Source of the DNA: an uncultured Clostridia bacterium
GTDB lineage: Bacteria; Bacillota; Clostridia; Oscillospirales; Acutalibacteraceae
Length of the DNA: 64,000 bases
Reading direction: 5' to 3'
Assembly: GCA_947627725.1 (NCBI GenBank)
Contig: CANQXE010000014.1
Span: forward strand, 1 to 64,000
The notes beneath the pieces are model-generated. The model was not told where the DNA came from. It was given only the letters and a program-made list of their open reading frames with translations, and ran no database searches. Within the stretch, counting starts at the first letter, position 1. Every line of letters starts with the position of its first letter. A program made the translations under genes and the position numbers. Shown one piece after another: positions 20,144-31,008 of this stretch.

Positions 20144-20153
20144 ATCATTTTAA

Positions 20154-21158
20154 TTATTCTTTTCTCTTTTTTCTTGTCATAAGTTCATTTACGGTTTCAA
20201 GCGGGTCGGCGCCTTTATTTACAACCGCATTGACAGCGGAGACAATCGGCATTTCAACATCATATTTTTCCGCAAGCTCAACCGCCGCGTCAAGCGCGTT
20301 AATACCCTCAACGACCATTCCGACCTCCTCAACAGCCTTTTGGGGCGTCAGTCCTTTTCCTATCAGATAGCCTGCGCGGTTATTACGGCTGTGCCTGCTT
20401 GTTGCGGTTACAATCAAATCCCCCAAGCCTGCCAGACCCGCAAACGTCTGATAGTTGCCTCCCATAGCTTTACCCAAGCGTGACATCTCCGCAATACCTC
20501 TTGTAATAAGCGCCGCCTTCGCATTGTCGCCGTAGCCCAGCCCGTCAGAAACGCCTGCCGCTATGGCGATAATATTTTTCAGCGCTCCGCACAGCTCAAC
20601 ACCTATTTTGTCGGAATTTGTATAGACCCGCATACAGGTATTCATAAAAATATCCTGAACATATTCCGCGCTTTTAATATCCTCACACGCCGAAACAATA
20701 GTCGTCGGCAGGTCAACGGCAACCTCCTCCGCATGAGTTGGTCCCGAAAGCACAACCACCTTAATGTTATCGTGCTTAAAATCCGCACGGATTTCCTGCT
20801 CGATTACCTGCGACATTGTGAGGTTTGTACCTTCCTCAATTCCTTTTGCAACATCAACAATTATCTGCCTGTCAGGAATAAGTCCTCCGACTTTTTTTGC
20901 CGTATCTCTCACATACAGTGACGCAACGGCAAAAAGCACAATATCCTTATCAACACACGCCTGCCTCAAATCCTTTGTAAAAATAATATTTTCGGGTATT
21001 TTACAGTTTTTTAAATTCGGATGAATATGAGTTTTAGAAAGCGTATCAATTTCTCTTTCAACAGCAGACCAGACGGTTACATCATAGCCTGTATTTGCAA
21101 GCATTCTCGCAAGCGCAACGCCCCAAGTGCCCGCGCCTAAAACTCCGATTTTCTGCAT
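20154..21158 (-). CDS. gpsA: Glycerol-3-phosphate dehydrogenase [NAD(P)+]
   Basis: 'GVLGAGTWGVALARMLA', 'LSGPTHAEEVA', 'AGLAGLGDLIVTATSRHSRN'. Confidence 0.95.
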   Translation of the reverse strand: MQKIGVLGAGTWGVALARMLANTGYDVTVWSAVEREIDTLSKTHIHPNLKNCKIPENIIFTKDLRQACVDKDIVLFAVASLYVRDTAKKVGGLIPDRQIIVDVAKGIEEGTNLTMSQVIEQEIRADFKHDNIKVVVLSGPTHAEEVAVDLPTTIVSACEDIKSAEYVQDIFMNTCMRVYTNSDKIGVELCGALKNIIAIAAGVSDGLGYGDNAKAALITRGIAEMSRLGKAMGGNYQTFAGLAGLGDLIVTATSRHSRNNRAGYLIGKGLTPQKAVEEVGMVVEGINALDAAVELAEKYDVEMPIVSAVNAVVNKGADPLETVNELMTRKKRKE

Positions 21159-21188
21159 AACATATAGCTCCTTATTTCAAAAATATTT

Positions 21189-23006
21189 TTATTCGTCGTC
21201 GCTTGAAAGCTTGAGTACAGCAAGAAATGCCTCCTGCGGTACTTCAACCTGACCGAACTGACGCATACGCTTTTTACCTTCTTTTTGCTTTTCAAGGAGC
21301 TTTTTCTTACGTGTAACGTCACCGCCGTAGCATTTTGCAAGCACATCCTTACGAAGTGCCTTTACGGTTTCACGGGCGATGACCTTTCCTCCGATTGCGA
21401 CCTGAATCGGAATTTCAAATAAATGGCGAGGAATATGCTTTTTAAGCTGTTCGGCGATTTTTCTTGCCCTTGAATATGCCTTTTCTCTGTGGATTATAAA
21501 TGAAAGAGCGTCAATAACATCTCCGTTGAGCAGAACGTCTACCTTGCACAAATCTGATTTACGGTAATCGGCAATCTCATAGTCAAATGAAGCGTAACCG
21601 CGCGTCCTTGATTTAAGAGCGTCAAAAAAATCATAAATAATTTCGTTGAGAGGAAGCTCATAATGAATATCTACCCTGTCAGGAGTGATATAATTCATAT
21701 CCTTAAAAACGCCTCTTCGCTCCTGGCACATATCCATAATCGTTCCCACAAATTCACTCGGCACATATATGTGCGCGTTTGCAAACGGCTCTTCGCAGTA
21801 GTCGATATACGCGGGGTCTGGATAATTGGTCGGATTATCAATTTCAACCATTGTGCCGTCGGATAAATAAATCTTATAAACAACACTCGGTACGGTAGTT
21901 ATAAGCTCAAGGTTATATTCTCTCTCAAGACGTTCCTCAATAATTTCCAGATGAAGAAGCCCCAGAAAGCCGCATCTGAAACCAAAACCAAGCGCACCCG
22001 AGGTCTCCGGCTCGTATGAAAGCGACGCGTCATTAAGCTGCAGCTTTTCAAGCGCGTCACGCAGGTTTTCATAATCAGCGCCGTCAGCGGGATAGATACC
22101 GCAGAAAACCATAGGATTGACCTTTCTGTATCCCGGCAGCGCCTTGCCGGCGGGATTTGACGCGAGCGTAACCGTGTCGCCCACTCTTGCCTCGCTGACT
22201 GTTTTAATTGACGCTGTGATGTATCCGACCTCACCGGCACAAAGCTCGTCTGCCTTTTCCATAGATGTTGCGCGCATATATCCGACCTCTACAACGGTAA
22301 ATTCCGCTCCCGTTGCCATCATACGCATTGTATCGCCCGCCTTTATTTTACCGTCCATAATGCGGACATATACAATAACGCCTCTGTATGAGTCATAAAT
22401 GGAATCAAATATTAAGGCACGCAAAGGCTTATCGTCATCGCCTGTCGGAGGGGAAACCTCATTTACAATGTATTCCAGAACCTCTTCAACATTTTCACCT
22501 GTCTTTGCGCTCACACGCGGTGCGTCAAAGCATGGAATACCGATGACCTCCTCAACCTCCTCGGCAACTCTGTCAGGGTCAGCGGCGGGAAGGTCTATTT
22601 TATTAATAACAGGAAGAATATCAAGGTCATGATCAAGCGCAAGATAAGTATTCGCAAGTGTCTGAGCCTCAACTCCCTGCGAAGCGTCAACGATTAAAAT
22701 TGCTCCCTCACAAGCGGCAAGGGAACGCGATACCTCATAGTTAAAGTCAACATGACCCGGAGTGTCAATGAGATTAAATTCATAAAGCTCGCCGTTTTTC
22801 GCCGTATAATCGAGCTTAACAGCATGAGCCTTAATGGTAATTCCGCGTTCACGTTCAAGGTCCATATCGTCAAGAATCTGCTCCTGCATATCACGTGTGG
22901 CAACAGAGCTTGTAAGCTCAAGAAGCCTGTCCGCAAGAGTTGACTTTCCATGGTCGATATGAGCGATTATTGAGAAGTTCCTGATATGTCTTTTATCAAC
23001 TGCCAA
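21189..23006 (-). CDS. lepA: Elongation factor 4
   Basis: '[17 protein letters not shown]', '[36 protein letters not shown]', LepA C-terminal domain. Confidence 0.97.
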   Translation of the reverse strand: MAVDKRHIRNFSIIAHIDHGKSTLADRLLELTSSVATRDMQEQILDDMDLERERGITIKAHAVKLDYTAKNGELYEFNLIDTPGHVDFNYEVSRSLAACEGAILIVDASQGVEAQTLANTYLALDHDLDILPVINKIDLPAADPDRVAEEVEEVIGIPCFDAPRVSAKTGENVEEVLEYIVNEVSPPTGDDDKPLRALIFDSIYDSYRGVIVYVRIMDGKIKAGDTMRMMATGAEFTVVEVGYMRATSMEKADELCAGEVGYITASIKTVSEARVGDTVTLASNPAGKALPGYRKVNPMVFCGIYPADGADYENLRDALEKLQLNDASLSYEPETSGALGFGFRCGFLGLLHLEIIEERLEREYNLELITTVPSVVYKIYLSDGTMVEIDNPTNYPDPAYIDYCEEPFANAHIYVPSEFVGTIMDMCQERRGVFKDMNYITPDRVDIHYELPLNEIIYDFFDALKSRTRGYASFDYEIADYRKSDLCKVDVLLNGDVIDALSFIIHREKAYSRARKIAEQLKKHIPRHLFEIPIQVAIGGKVIARETVKALRKDVLAKCYGGDVTRKKKLLEKQKEGKKRMRQFGQVEVPQEAFLAVLKLSSDDE

Positions 23007-23023
23007 TGGTAGTCCTCCGTAAG

Positions 23024-24124
23024 TTATTTATTAATTTTCCTAATTTCATTCAGCTCAATTCCGGCTTCTTTTGAATTATACTTTACCTTTGTAAAAAGTC
23101 TGATAATATAATAAACTGGTAAGAGATACGGTCTTTTTTCAAGCTGTCTGTAATCTGCCGTCATTTTTTTCCGGTTAGGAAAAATTCTTCTGAACAGGTA
23201 TCTTATCTTTGAGCCGTTAAATTCCGAAAGCTTTTTTGAATAATCAACAATGTGGTTGCCGTAAACCCCGCTGCTTAGCAGAAAATCAAGCATTTTCTGC
23301 TGATTTTCCGTTAGTTCTCCGCCGTCAAATACCGCATTTGCAAGAGAGATTGCGTCAAGCGCGAAATCTTTTATACCGATTTTATCAAGCTCAGCAACCG
23401 CTCTGTCCCAATCAACCTTTTCTCCGTAATTAAGCAGCACGTAAATGTCACATAAAAAACGCACGCCGCAGCCATCTGTGGCATAGTGCTTGTACATATG
23501 ACATATTGTGTAAATAAAATGCTCCGTTTCTTCAACATAATACTTATATGGATTTTGACTGTCAGCTTTCGCGTTCTTCCACAAATCAAAATGAGGGCAA
23601 AACTCAGCCTCCTCAAAGAACAATTCTCTGTGCCATTCAAACGTATAAAACGGCTTTTTAAAGAAATCATCAGAATTTTCGCACGATGCGGTAAGTCTGA
23701 AACCCCGTGATTTCATAATCTTCAATAAAGTATCCCTCTTGCTGTAATCATAAAGGATATCAATATCACTCATCTGGCGCATTTTTTGCTGGGGATAGTA
23801 ATTTCTGATTACGCTGCCTTTAAGGAGCATAAATTTTATTTGCTTTTTCTGAAGTTCCCTTTCAAGCTCCTCAAGTTCATTTTTCATTGATAGAAGTCTT
23901 AAAAGCTCGTTTTTAACATATACTTCAAGCTCCTGAGCCTGCTTTCCCGGAAGATTTGATGAATCAAGCACTGCCGCAATAATTGAGTAAACCTGCTGCT
24001 TTTTAGAGATTGAAACAAGCCCTTCCCAGTCCAAACCGTCAGGGGCAGGGAGCGGGGACTCTTTTTTCAAAGCGGATTTTAACAACGCCATAAGATATTC
24101 ACTTTCCAAAGATGAATACTGCAT
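23024..24124 (-). CDS. Nucleotidyltransferase-fold protein (NTP_transf_5-like)
   Basis: '[31 protein letters not shown]'. Confidence 0.75.
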   Translation of the reverse strand: MQYSSLESEYLMALLKSALKKESPLPAPDGLDWEGLVSISKKQQVYSIIAAVLDSSNLPGKQAQELEVYVKNELLRLLSMKNELEELERELQKKQIKFMLLKGSVIRNYYPQQKMRQMSDIDILYDYSKRDTLLKIMKSRGFRLTASCENSDDFFKKPFYTFEWHRELFFEEAEFCPHFDLWKNAKADSQNPYKYYVEETEHFIYTICHMYKHYATDGCGVRFLCDIYVLLNYGEKVDWDRAVAELDKIGIKDFALDAISLANAVFDGGELTENQQKMLDFLLSSGVYGNHIVDYSKKLSEFNGSKIRYLFRRIFPNRKKMTADYRQLEKRPYLLPVYYIIRLFTKVKYNSKEAGIELNEIRKINK

Positions 24125-24126
24125 AA

Positions 24127-24402
24127 TTATCCCTCAATAAGATTTTTACTTCTTAATATATCCAGAAGCTCCCTAACGTCCGCGCGAACAGTGTTTTCGT
24201 CAACATCATACTTTTCAAGCATTGCCGCAACAATGCTGTCCTCTGTCTGCTCCGTTTTAAGAAGTTCAAAAATAAACGCAGCGGTCGGGTTGTTCTTGAC
24301 AAGTCCGTTAAATTCCTTTACCGCCTTGCCTGTCGCAATAGCAAAGCTCTCACCGTCTATTGAATTTGTAACAATTCCGTCTTTTAATCTCATATATATC
24401 AT
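24127..24402 (-). CDS. PqqD-like protein (possible RiPP recognition element)
   Basis: 91 aa with 'LKDGIVTNSIDGESFAIATGKAVKEFNGLVKNNPTAAFIFELLKTEQTEDSIVAAMLEKYDVDENTVRADVRELLDILRSKNLI'. Confidence 0.75.
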   Translation of the reverse strand: MIYMRLKDGIVTNSIDGESFAIATGKAVKEFNGLVKNNPTAAFIFELLKTEQTEDSIVAAMLEKYDVDENTVRADVRELLDILRSKNLIEG

Positions 24403-24908
24403 TCCTTATATAATTTTTTATTAATTACTTCTTTGAAAAAATAGGAAAGCGTATTAACTAATCTGCCTTCATCCAGATATTTGCGTATTTCGTCGGGTGT
24501 CATCCATTTTACATCTGCCACTTCCTTTTCAGTAGCGTTTGCTAAATTGACATCTCCGTCATATTGAAACAGCCATACATCCCTGAAGTCATTAAATTCC
24601 TCTCGTATTTCCGAGCATACCAAAACACCTGTCTCGGGCGGTAAATCAATGCCGACCTCTTCCTTAACCTCACGAACGGCTCCCCGCAGGCTTGTTTCGC
24701 CCTTTAATACGGAACCGCCGACACATTCCCACATTAACGGAAAGGTCGGACGGCTTGCGTCCCGCTGTGAAATCAGGTATTTACCCTCTTTGTTTACAAT
24801 CCAGACGTGCACAACAAGGTGATACCTGTTTTCGGGCAATTTATTCCCCCTGATATGCTCCTCGCCCGTAAGCTCTCTGTTTCTTGTATACAAATCCCAC
24901 AATTCCAT
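24399..24908 (-). CDS. NUDIX hydrolase (isopentenyl-diphosphate-isomerase-like subgroup)
   Basis: Nudix box 'GGSVLKGETSLRGAVREVKEEVGI'; N-term 'MELWDLYTRNRELTGE'. Confidence 0.88.
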   Translation of the reverse strand: MELWDLYTRNRELTGEEHIRGNKLPENRYHLVVHVWIVNKEGKYLISQRDASRPTFPLMWECVGGSVLKGETSLRGAVREVKEEVGIDLPPETGVLVCSEIREEFNDFRDVWLFQYDGDVNLANATEKEVADVKWMTPDEIRKYLDEGRLVNTLSYFFKEVINKKLYKE

Positions 24909-24983
24909 AAAGCCACCGTCATTGCCTTTGATTATAACTCTTTTTATTTCGCAAGAATATTAACTATGTAATAATGCTTATGT

Positions 24984-26320
24984 TCAGCTTTTTCTTTTGC
25001 TGTAAAATTCCACACCCGAATACGTACCGTCTTTATTTAATCTTCTGTCTGCGACATATCCGTCTTTTTTAAAACCTGCCTTTAACATAACTTTTGATGA
25101 TTGAGTATTCAATTCATTACAAGAACATTCAACAAGATAATATCCCCGTTTATTCAGTAAATAATCGGATACAGCTTTTAAAGCCTCTGCCGCTAACCGT
25201 TTCCCCAATATTCGTATCTAATCGTATATCCCACATTACAATAATTATGTTTTTTAATAACCGTATTAACATCAATATTACCGACAACTATATTATTATC
25301 TTTAGTTTCAATTACCCACTTTTCATAATCGGATTCATCAGCGTCTTTTATCCAAGACTTAATGCAATTCATTTCCTCTTCTTTTGTTAAGTTCGGATAT
25401 TTAATATATTTTGCCAATCTTTCGTCTGTAATTATTTCATATAAAGCATCAATATCGGTTTCCTTGTATCTTCTTAAAATCAACCTCTCGGTTTCTAATT
25501 TAGGACTTAACATAAAATCTTCCTGACTTATAAATTTATTATCGGCATATGCAGTTGTTTTTCCTGCCGGCAAATATGATTCAAATATTTCAAGAATATC
25601 GTTTTTATAAATATTCCCTTGAAGCACATCACCATTCGGCGAAACACAAATCGCCCTAATATCCTGCGGATTTTCTGTATAAGGGCTAATTTGCGGTGTA
25701 TCAGAGTCAAAATATTCTTTTAAATATTTTAATGCGTTTCCACTCGGAAAAATTATATTTCCGGAAGATTCTTCGATTCCCATATTCTGAAATTCTTTTA
25801 AAATCTCACGGGTTTTAATATTGTAAGGATTATCTGACTGTGAATCAACAAGCCATGCGGGATGCACACAAAGTCTATGGATTCCGGCTTTTATAAGTGC
25901 TTTTGCAAATGTCATTACAGGTTCAAGAGGAATACTTTCCTGATGAAACGCGTCTGCCGAAAGCAATATATCATTAACACCGTTATCAACAAGTTTCTGT
26001 GCAACAAGCTGTATTTTTTCCGTATCACGGCTAAAAAATCCGTTAGTAATCATTTGACGCTTGGAAATTCCCATTTCTCTTGCCGCCGTATGAATTTTAT
26101 AAACCTCCTCAGGATAAAGCAACGGTTCACCGCCAAAAGTCATAAGTGATTTTATATCATAATTTTCTGATATTCTACGAACAATTTCTGCTGCTATGTT
26201 TCCGTCAATATGCTCGCCTGAGAAACGGTGTTCCCCTTCTGAACAGTGCTTGCACCGCCCTGTACAGGCAAGAGTAATCATAAATTCTATTCTGTTTAAA
26301 TTCTTAATGTATTTATTCAT
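24984..26320 (-). pseudogene. Radical SAM protein fused to a GNAT acetyltransferase, disrupted by one frameshift
   Basis: 'ACTGRCKHCSEGEH' CX3CX2C motif; GNAT start 'LETERLILRRYKETDIDALYEI'. ORF 25193-26335 ends 'YWGNG*' and ORF 24984-25208 continues 'GKRLAAEALKAVSDYLL'. One missing G in GGGG restores 'YWGKRLAAEAL'. Confidence 0.75.
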
Positions 26321-26340
26321 ATTTATTATCCTCAATATTT

Positions 26341-26392
26341 ACCGCTAACGCGACACATTCGACATGTGGGGTGCGGGGAAACATATCCTATA
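26341..26392 (-). pseudogene. Remnant of the 3' end of an RlmCD/TrmA-type RNA methyltransferase gene
   Basis: Minus strand encodes DMFPRTPHVECVALAV, matching the C-terminus of the intact gene at 27113 (DMFPRTPHVECVALVFKKF). Confidence 0.7.
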
Positions 26393-26412
26393 ATTCAAAT
26401 ATTTCAAGAATG

Positions 26413-27093
26413 TCAATCATCAATTACTTTTTCCAATTCATCTTTTCCGTTTTTATATGTTTGACTGACCTCTTGATATAAATTATTGTAAAACTCAATT
26501 GCCGCATGCTGTCTTTGCTTTGCAATTTCTTCTCCTCTTGCAGTATAAAAATTTGAATACACATTTTCTAATTTATATTTATATTCTTGAAAAAATGAAG
26601 AAAACGTATCATTTTCACCGTTTGAAACAAGCCCGTTTGGCAGTAAGGAATATATCGGTTCACAAACAATTCCTTTATAAATAAGTGTCCGCGCTATACC
26701 TAATGCTCCCGAAGCATCAAGTTTATCCGCATCAAATAAGATTTTTGCTTCAATACTTTGAGGGAGAGTATTTTTCCTATACCTATGTGTTAGAATGCAA
26801 CCAGCAACCTTTTGCGCATATGAACGTTCAAAGCCTTGCTTAAGCAGAAAATCATATGCTTTTTTACTTCCAACCTCAGCGTGGCACAAAGATGGATTTT
26901 CAAACTGTTCTTTCCTGCCTATATCATGCAGTAAGCATGCTCCTATTAAAACATCGTAATTGACATCCTTTTCTGTTTTTGCAATTTCCAATGCATTATA
27001 CAATACACGGTATATATGCTCTTTATCATGAGCACTGTCTTCCATACAAGACAGCATATATTTTTCAATAATAGCAAACGTATTTTTTGTCAT
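26413..27093 (-). CDS. HD-domain phosphohydrolase
   Basis: 'HDKEHIYRVLYNALEIA', 'GACLLHDIGR', 'DADKLDASGALGIAR'. Confidence 0.88.
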   Translation of the reverse strand: MTKNTFAIIEKYMLSCMEDSAHDKEHIYRVLYNALEIAKTEKDVNYDVLIGACLLHDIGRKEQFENPSLCHAEVGSKKAYDFLLKQGFERSYAQKVAGCILTHRYRKNTLPQSIEAKILFDADKLDASGALGIARTLIYKGIVCEPIYSLLPNGLVSNGENDTFSSFFQEYKYKLENVYSNFYTARGEEIAKQRQHAAIEFYNNLYQEVSQTYKNGKDELEKVIDD

Positions 27094-27112
27094 ATTTTCC
27101 CTTTCTCATAAG

Positions 27113-28471
27113 TTAAAACTTTTTAAACACCAGCGCTACACATTCGACGTGCGGGGTACGGGGGAACATATCCACGGCAATTACCTTTTTTGTTTCATAT
27201 CCTTTTTCTTTGAGAATTGACAGATCTCTTGCAAGCGTTGCGCTGTCACAGGATACATAGACAATCTTTTTCGGAGAAAGCTCCTTAATTGTGTCAAGAA
27301 GTGATTTATCACAGCCCTTGCGCGGCGGGTCAAGGATAATAACATCGGGTTTAATACCCTGCTTTTTCAAAATCTCCGCGCCCTTTGGCGCATCCGCACA
27401 GATGAACTGTGCATTTGTAATGCCGTTCATTTTTGCATTTTCTTTTGCATTTTCAACAGCCTGAGGGATAATTTCAATTCCGACAAGCTGTTTGACGCTT
27501 TGAGCCATTGTAAGACCGATTGTGCCGACACCGCAGTAAAGGTCAAGCAGAACTTCATCTCCTGTAAGAGCCGCCAGCTCGCCTGCCTTTTTATAGAGCT
27601 TTTCGCACTGATTATGATTCACCTGATAAAAGGAGTCGGGTGAAATTAAAAATGTTTTTCCGAGAAGCTTATCCTTAATATTTTCACTGCCCCAGATAAT
27701 ATTTGTTTTCCTGCCTAAAATAACATTTGTTTTTTCCTTATTAATGTTGACAGCGACCGAAACCAGACCGTCAACCTTCTCTCTCAAAAGTGATACCAGC
27801 AGTTTGCTGTTAGGTATATTGTCTGCATGAATAACGGCGCACGCCATTATTTCGCCCGTGGCAAAGCCCTTTCTGAAATAGATATGGCGTAAAAGCCCCC
27901 TGCCGGTCCGCTCGTCATATGAAGTTATCTTTTCACTTTTAATCCATTCGGAAAAAGCCTTTAAACCCTGCTCAAATTCGGGCGGCTGCAATTTACAATC
28001 ATCACATGGAATGATCCTATGGCTCTTATACGCGTAAAATCCCGCATACATTTCCCCGTCGGAAATATTAACGGGATACTGCACCTTGTTCCTGTAATGC
28101 GTCAAATCATCCGCACCGATTATTTCGTCAACACTGACATCAATATGACCTATTCTTTCAAGCGCATCCTGCAATCTGCTTTTTTTATATTTAAGCTCTT
28201 CTTCATATGTCATATGACGAAAGGAGCAGCCGCCGCACTTTTTGGAATAAGGGCAGTCGCTTTCCGTCCTCTCGGGGCTCGGAGCAACTATTTTGTCAAT
28301 TATGCCGACGGCATAATTCTTTGACTTTTTAATAATATGCGCGATTATTCTGTCCTGTGGAACAGTACCTCTCACAAAAACGGCAAGTCCGTTGTATCTT
28401 CCGACTCCGCTGCCCTCAGAGGTCAGAGCGTCTATCGTTAATTCAATTTTGTCATTTTTTGACAGCTCCAC
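27113..28471 (-). CDS. rlmCD: 23S rRNA (uracil-5-)-methyltransferase, RlmD/RlmCD family
   Basis: TRAM-like N-term; 'CPYSKKCGGCSFRHMTYEEEL'; 'LDLYCGVGTIGLTMA'; 'DPPRKGCD'; 'YVSCDSATLARDL'; 'FPRTPHVECVALV'. Confidence 0.93.
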   Translation of the reverse strand: MELSKNDKIELTIDALTSEGSGVGRYNGLAVFVRGTVPQDRIIAHIIKKSKNYAVGIIDKIVAPSPERTESDCPYSKKCGGCSFRHMTYEEELKYKKSRLQDALERIGHIDVSVDEIIGADDLTHYRNKVQYPVNISDGEMYAGFYAYKSHRIIPCDDCKLQPPEFEQGLKAFSEWIKSEKITSYDERTGRGLLRHIYFRKGFATGEIMACAVIHADNIPNSKLLVSLLREKVDGLVSVAVNINKEKTNVILGRKTNIIWGSENIKDKLLGKTFLISPDSFYQVNHNQCEKLYKKAGELAALTGDEVLLDLYCGVGTIGLTMAQSVKQLVGIEIIPQAVENAKENAKMNGITNAQFICADAPKGAEILKKQGIKPDVIILDPPRKGCDKSLLDTIKELSPKKIVYVSCDSATLARDLSILKEKGYETKKVIAVDMFPRTPHVECVALVFKKF

Positions 28472-28542
28472 TTAAATCACCGTTACATATAATTCAGCAT
28501 TTTATATAATAACACATATATTTAAAATAATAAAGAGAAAAA

Positions 28543-28577
28543 TTAAAAAAGAACGGCTTGCAAACACAAGCCGTTCT
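28543..28577 (-). terminator. Intrinsic terminator after the GtrA-like gene
   Basis: Minus strand AGAACGGCTTG-TGTTTG-CAAGCCGTTCT followed by TTTTTT. Confidence 0.85.
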
Positions 28578-28590
28578 AAGTATTTCATAA

Positions 28591-29265
28591 TTAAGCTGCT
28601 TCCTCTTCGCCGTCCTTTTTCTTTTCCTTGAGAAGTACAAATTTTTCCATCGGGAAGAGAACGACCATCTGAACAAAACCGGCTGCAAGACTTGCTATTG
28701 TTCTCGCAAGACCGTTGAGCCATGCCCACGGAGCCTTTGCGATAATACCTACAAGCCAGCCCTGGAACCATGTTGAGAACAGGATAAGAGCTATCATAAG
28801 TACAATATATATTGCGAAATTATACCACGGAGCATCTGATTTGAATGTTGTCTTTTTATTCTGATAAAATCCGTATATATTAGCAATAAGATTTGAAAGG
28901 AAGAACGGGAGAAGATAACCCCATGTAACAATACCGCCGACAACAATGCCGTTTTCAATAACGCCGCCCAAATTTCCTGTGGCTGAGTCAACAACATACT
29001 TACCTACCTGCTCAATGCCCTTTGCCGTTGAAGCGTCAAAAATTACATTCGGGTCAAATATTCCCTGTAAGAACGCCGGAAGTGTAGCCGTAACTCTGTC
29101 AAAAATAAGAGGGAGTACGTTAGCAAGTACAAGCTGAATAATCGTTACAAGTCCTGAAACGACAAGAAACTTTATAAGCTGCCAAACCGTTTTAATAAAT
29201 GAACCCTTTTCCTCTGCGGCATTATCAATACCGCCGAGACTGATTTTTTTCTTTTCGTCTGCCAT
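28591..29265 (-). CDS. GtrA-like membrane protein
   Basis: 'LIKFLVVSGLVTIIQLVLANVL' and 'FLSNLIANIYGFYQNKKTTFKS'; several TM segments. Confidence 0.65.
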   Translation of the reverse strand: MADEKKKISLGGIDNAAEEKGSFIKTVWQLIKFLVVSGLVTIIQLVLANVLPLIFDRVTATLPAFLQGIFDPNVIFDASTAKGIEQVGKYVVDSATGNLGGVIENGIVVGGIVTWGYLLPFFLSNLIANIYGFYQNKKTTFKSDAPWYNFAIYIVLMIALILFSTWFQGWLVGIIAKAPWAWLNGLARTIASLAAGFVQMVVLFPMEKFVLLKEKKKDGEEEAA

Positions 29266-29342
29266 AAATTTTTCTCCTTAATTGAATAATAAAAGATTAC
29301 AAAATCATTATATCAGCTATTCTCTGTAATTTCAATAATTAT

Positions 29343-31007
29343 TTACAATAAGCCTAAAAAAGCGAATCCGGTAACAGTATGAATTATAGCCACAACAGCC
29401 CAAACAATAAGCGCAATAATGCCGGCAACAACCGCTAAAAGAAGAATTACCACAAGAACAAGGATTAAAAGAATAAGAGGACCTTTCTTGCTCTTTTTGA
29501 CAGGGTCATTGAATTTTTTCTCCTCTTTTTCAGGTGCGGGGTTATTTTCGTCATAAATCGGATAAATCGGGAGAGTTGCCTCTGCGTCACAATAGCCCGG
29601 ATTCCAGAGAAGCGGCTCTACAAGCGCGCGTACTGTTGTTGCGCCCTTGAGAATTTTACCGAGTTTTAAATGAATTGTATTAAGGAAAGAATCAATTATA
29701 TTGAGAAAACCGCAGGTAAGCTTATATTCTCTTGTATCGGGACCGTACGGCGAATCACCGCAATAAAGATTCTGGATAAGCTCAAGAATAAAATCAACAA
29801 CTCTGTTGTCCGCGATATCCGCAATATCCGCCTTTTTAAGCCCGCTTTCCTTTTTGCAAAGTCTCCAGATTTTCTTGAATGTGAGCTTATTGAGCCACTT
29901 TCCGACAGGCTTGATAATCCACGCAAGCTTTTTAACCTTTTCACCGGGAATTGAAAATGCCGGCGTCATTTCCGCGAGGCGGTCTATATCATTACCCATT
30001 GCCCGGATAACCTCAGCAATCATACCGAAGAAAAAGCCTTTCATATATTCGTCAAAAGGCTTGCCGTTCGTATCAAGTCCGGGAACATCTTTAATCATTA
30101 TTGTTTCAACGTCTATCTTCGCATTTTTCGGGTCGAAGGTTACGTTGCGCATTGCCGGAGGACAGCCTATCATCGCTCCGCAGGCAATATCATAAAATAC
30201 GTTGCCTTTTTTTGATGTTATGTAACTAATATCGTGGATATGCGTATGACCCGTAAGCATACAATGAAGTCCCGCGTCGGCGAAAATTTCTCTCGTTGTT
30301 TCGTGATTTCTCTGCATATCGCCCTTACCGATAATAGCATAGAATGGCGACGGAGCAATCATCGGGTGGTGGGTCATAGCAATTACATACTGGTCATTTT
30401 CCTGAGCGTCCTTTAACTGCTCAAGAATCCATTTCATACAATCGTCGGAATATCCCGAACCCCGCTCGCCCTCGGGCTTGAAGTTTGTATCGTCATTAAG
30501 CGCGAAAAGGCGGTAGCCCGGCGCAAGCTGAACAACATAGCTCATTGACTCTCTGTGCTGTGCAATTGCCTCATTAGGACCGAATTCATAGTACATATCC
30601 CACAAATCCTGTCTGTCCTCTATAGCAGGCACGTCAATTTCATTATCACCGACATAACCCTTTGCAATACCTCCGCCACGGAAGTCATGAGTAGCTGTTA
30701 TTACATATACTCTTTTTCCCCTTTTTTTGAGGTCACGGAGCATTTCTATAAACTCCTTGTGTGACTCAATTTCGCCGTCACGTGTTGTATCGCCCGCAAG
30801 AACTACAATATCGGTTGACGTATCCTCGCAAAGCATATCAAAACCTGCCTTAATAACAAGGTCGGTATCCTTGATAACTTTCTGCGACTTTGACTCAGCC
30901 TTTTCGTATGCTTTACCCTCAGTGCCGATTTTCCGTGAATAATAATGAGTATCCGTAATAAACTGAATTTTTAAGGGCTCATTATTCCTTCCATAAATTT
31001 TCCCCAT
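29343..31007 (-). CDS. Calcineurin-like metallophosphoesterase with C-terminal TM segment
   Basis: 'ITDTHYYSR', 'LAGDTTRDGE', 'THHPMI', 'LTGHTHIHD'; hydrophobic C-terminus. Confidence 0.85.
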   Translation of the reverse strand: MGKIYGRNNEPLKIQFITDTHYYSRKIGTEGKAYEKAESKSQKVIKDTDLVIKAGFDMLCEDTSTDIVVLAGDTTRDGEIESHKEFIEMLRDLKKRGKRVYVITATHDFRGGGIAKGYVGDNEIDVPAIEDRQDLWDMYYEFGPNEAIAQHRESMSYVVQLAPGYRLFALNDDTNFKPEGERGSGYSDDCMKWILEQLKDAQENDQYVIAMTHHPMIAPSPFYAIIGKGDMQRNHETTREIFADAGLHCMLTGHTHIHDISYITSKKGNVFYDIACGAMIGCPPAMRNVTFDPKNAKIDVETIMIKDVPGLDTNGKPFDEYMKGFFFGMIAEVIRAMGNDIDRLAEMTPAFSIPGEKVKKLAWIIKPVGKWLNKLTFKKIWRLCKKESGLKKADIADIADNRVVDFILELIQNLYCGDSPYGPDTREYKLTCGFLNIIDSFLNTIHLKLGKILKGATTVRALVEPLLWNPGYCDAEATLPIYPIYDENNPAPEKEEKKFNDPVKKSKKGPLILLILVLVVILLLAVVAGIIALIVWAVVAIIHTVTGFAFLGLL

Positions 31008-31008
31008 T

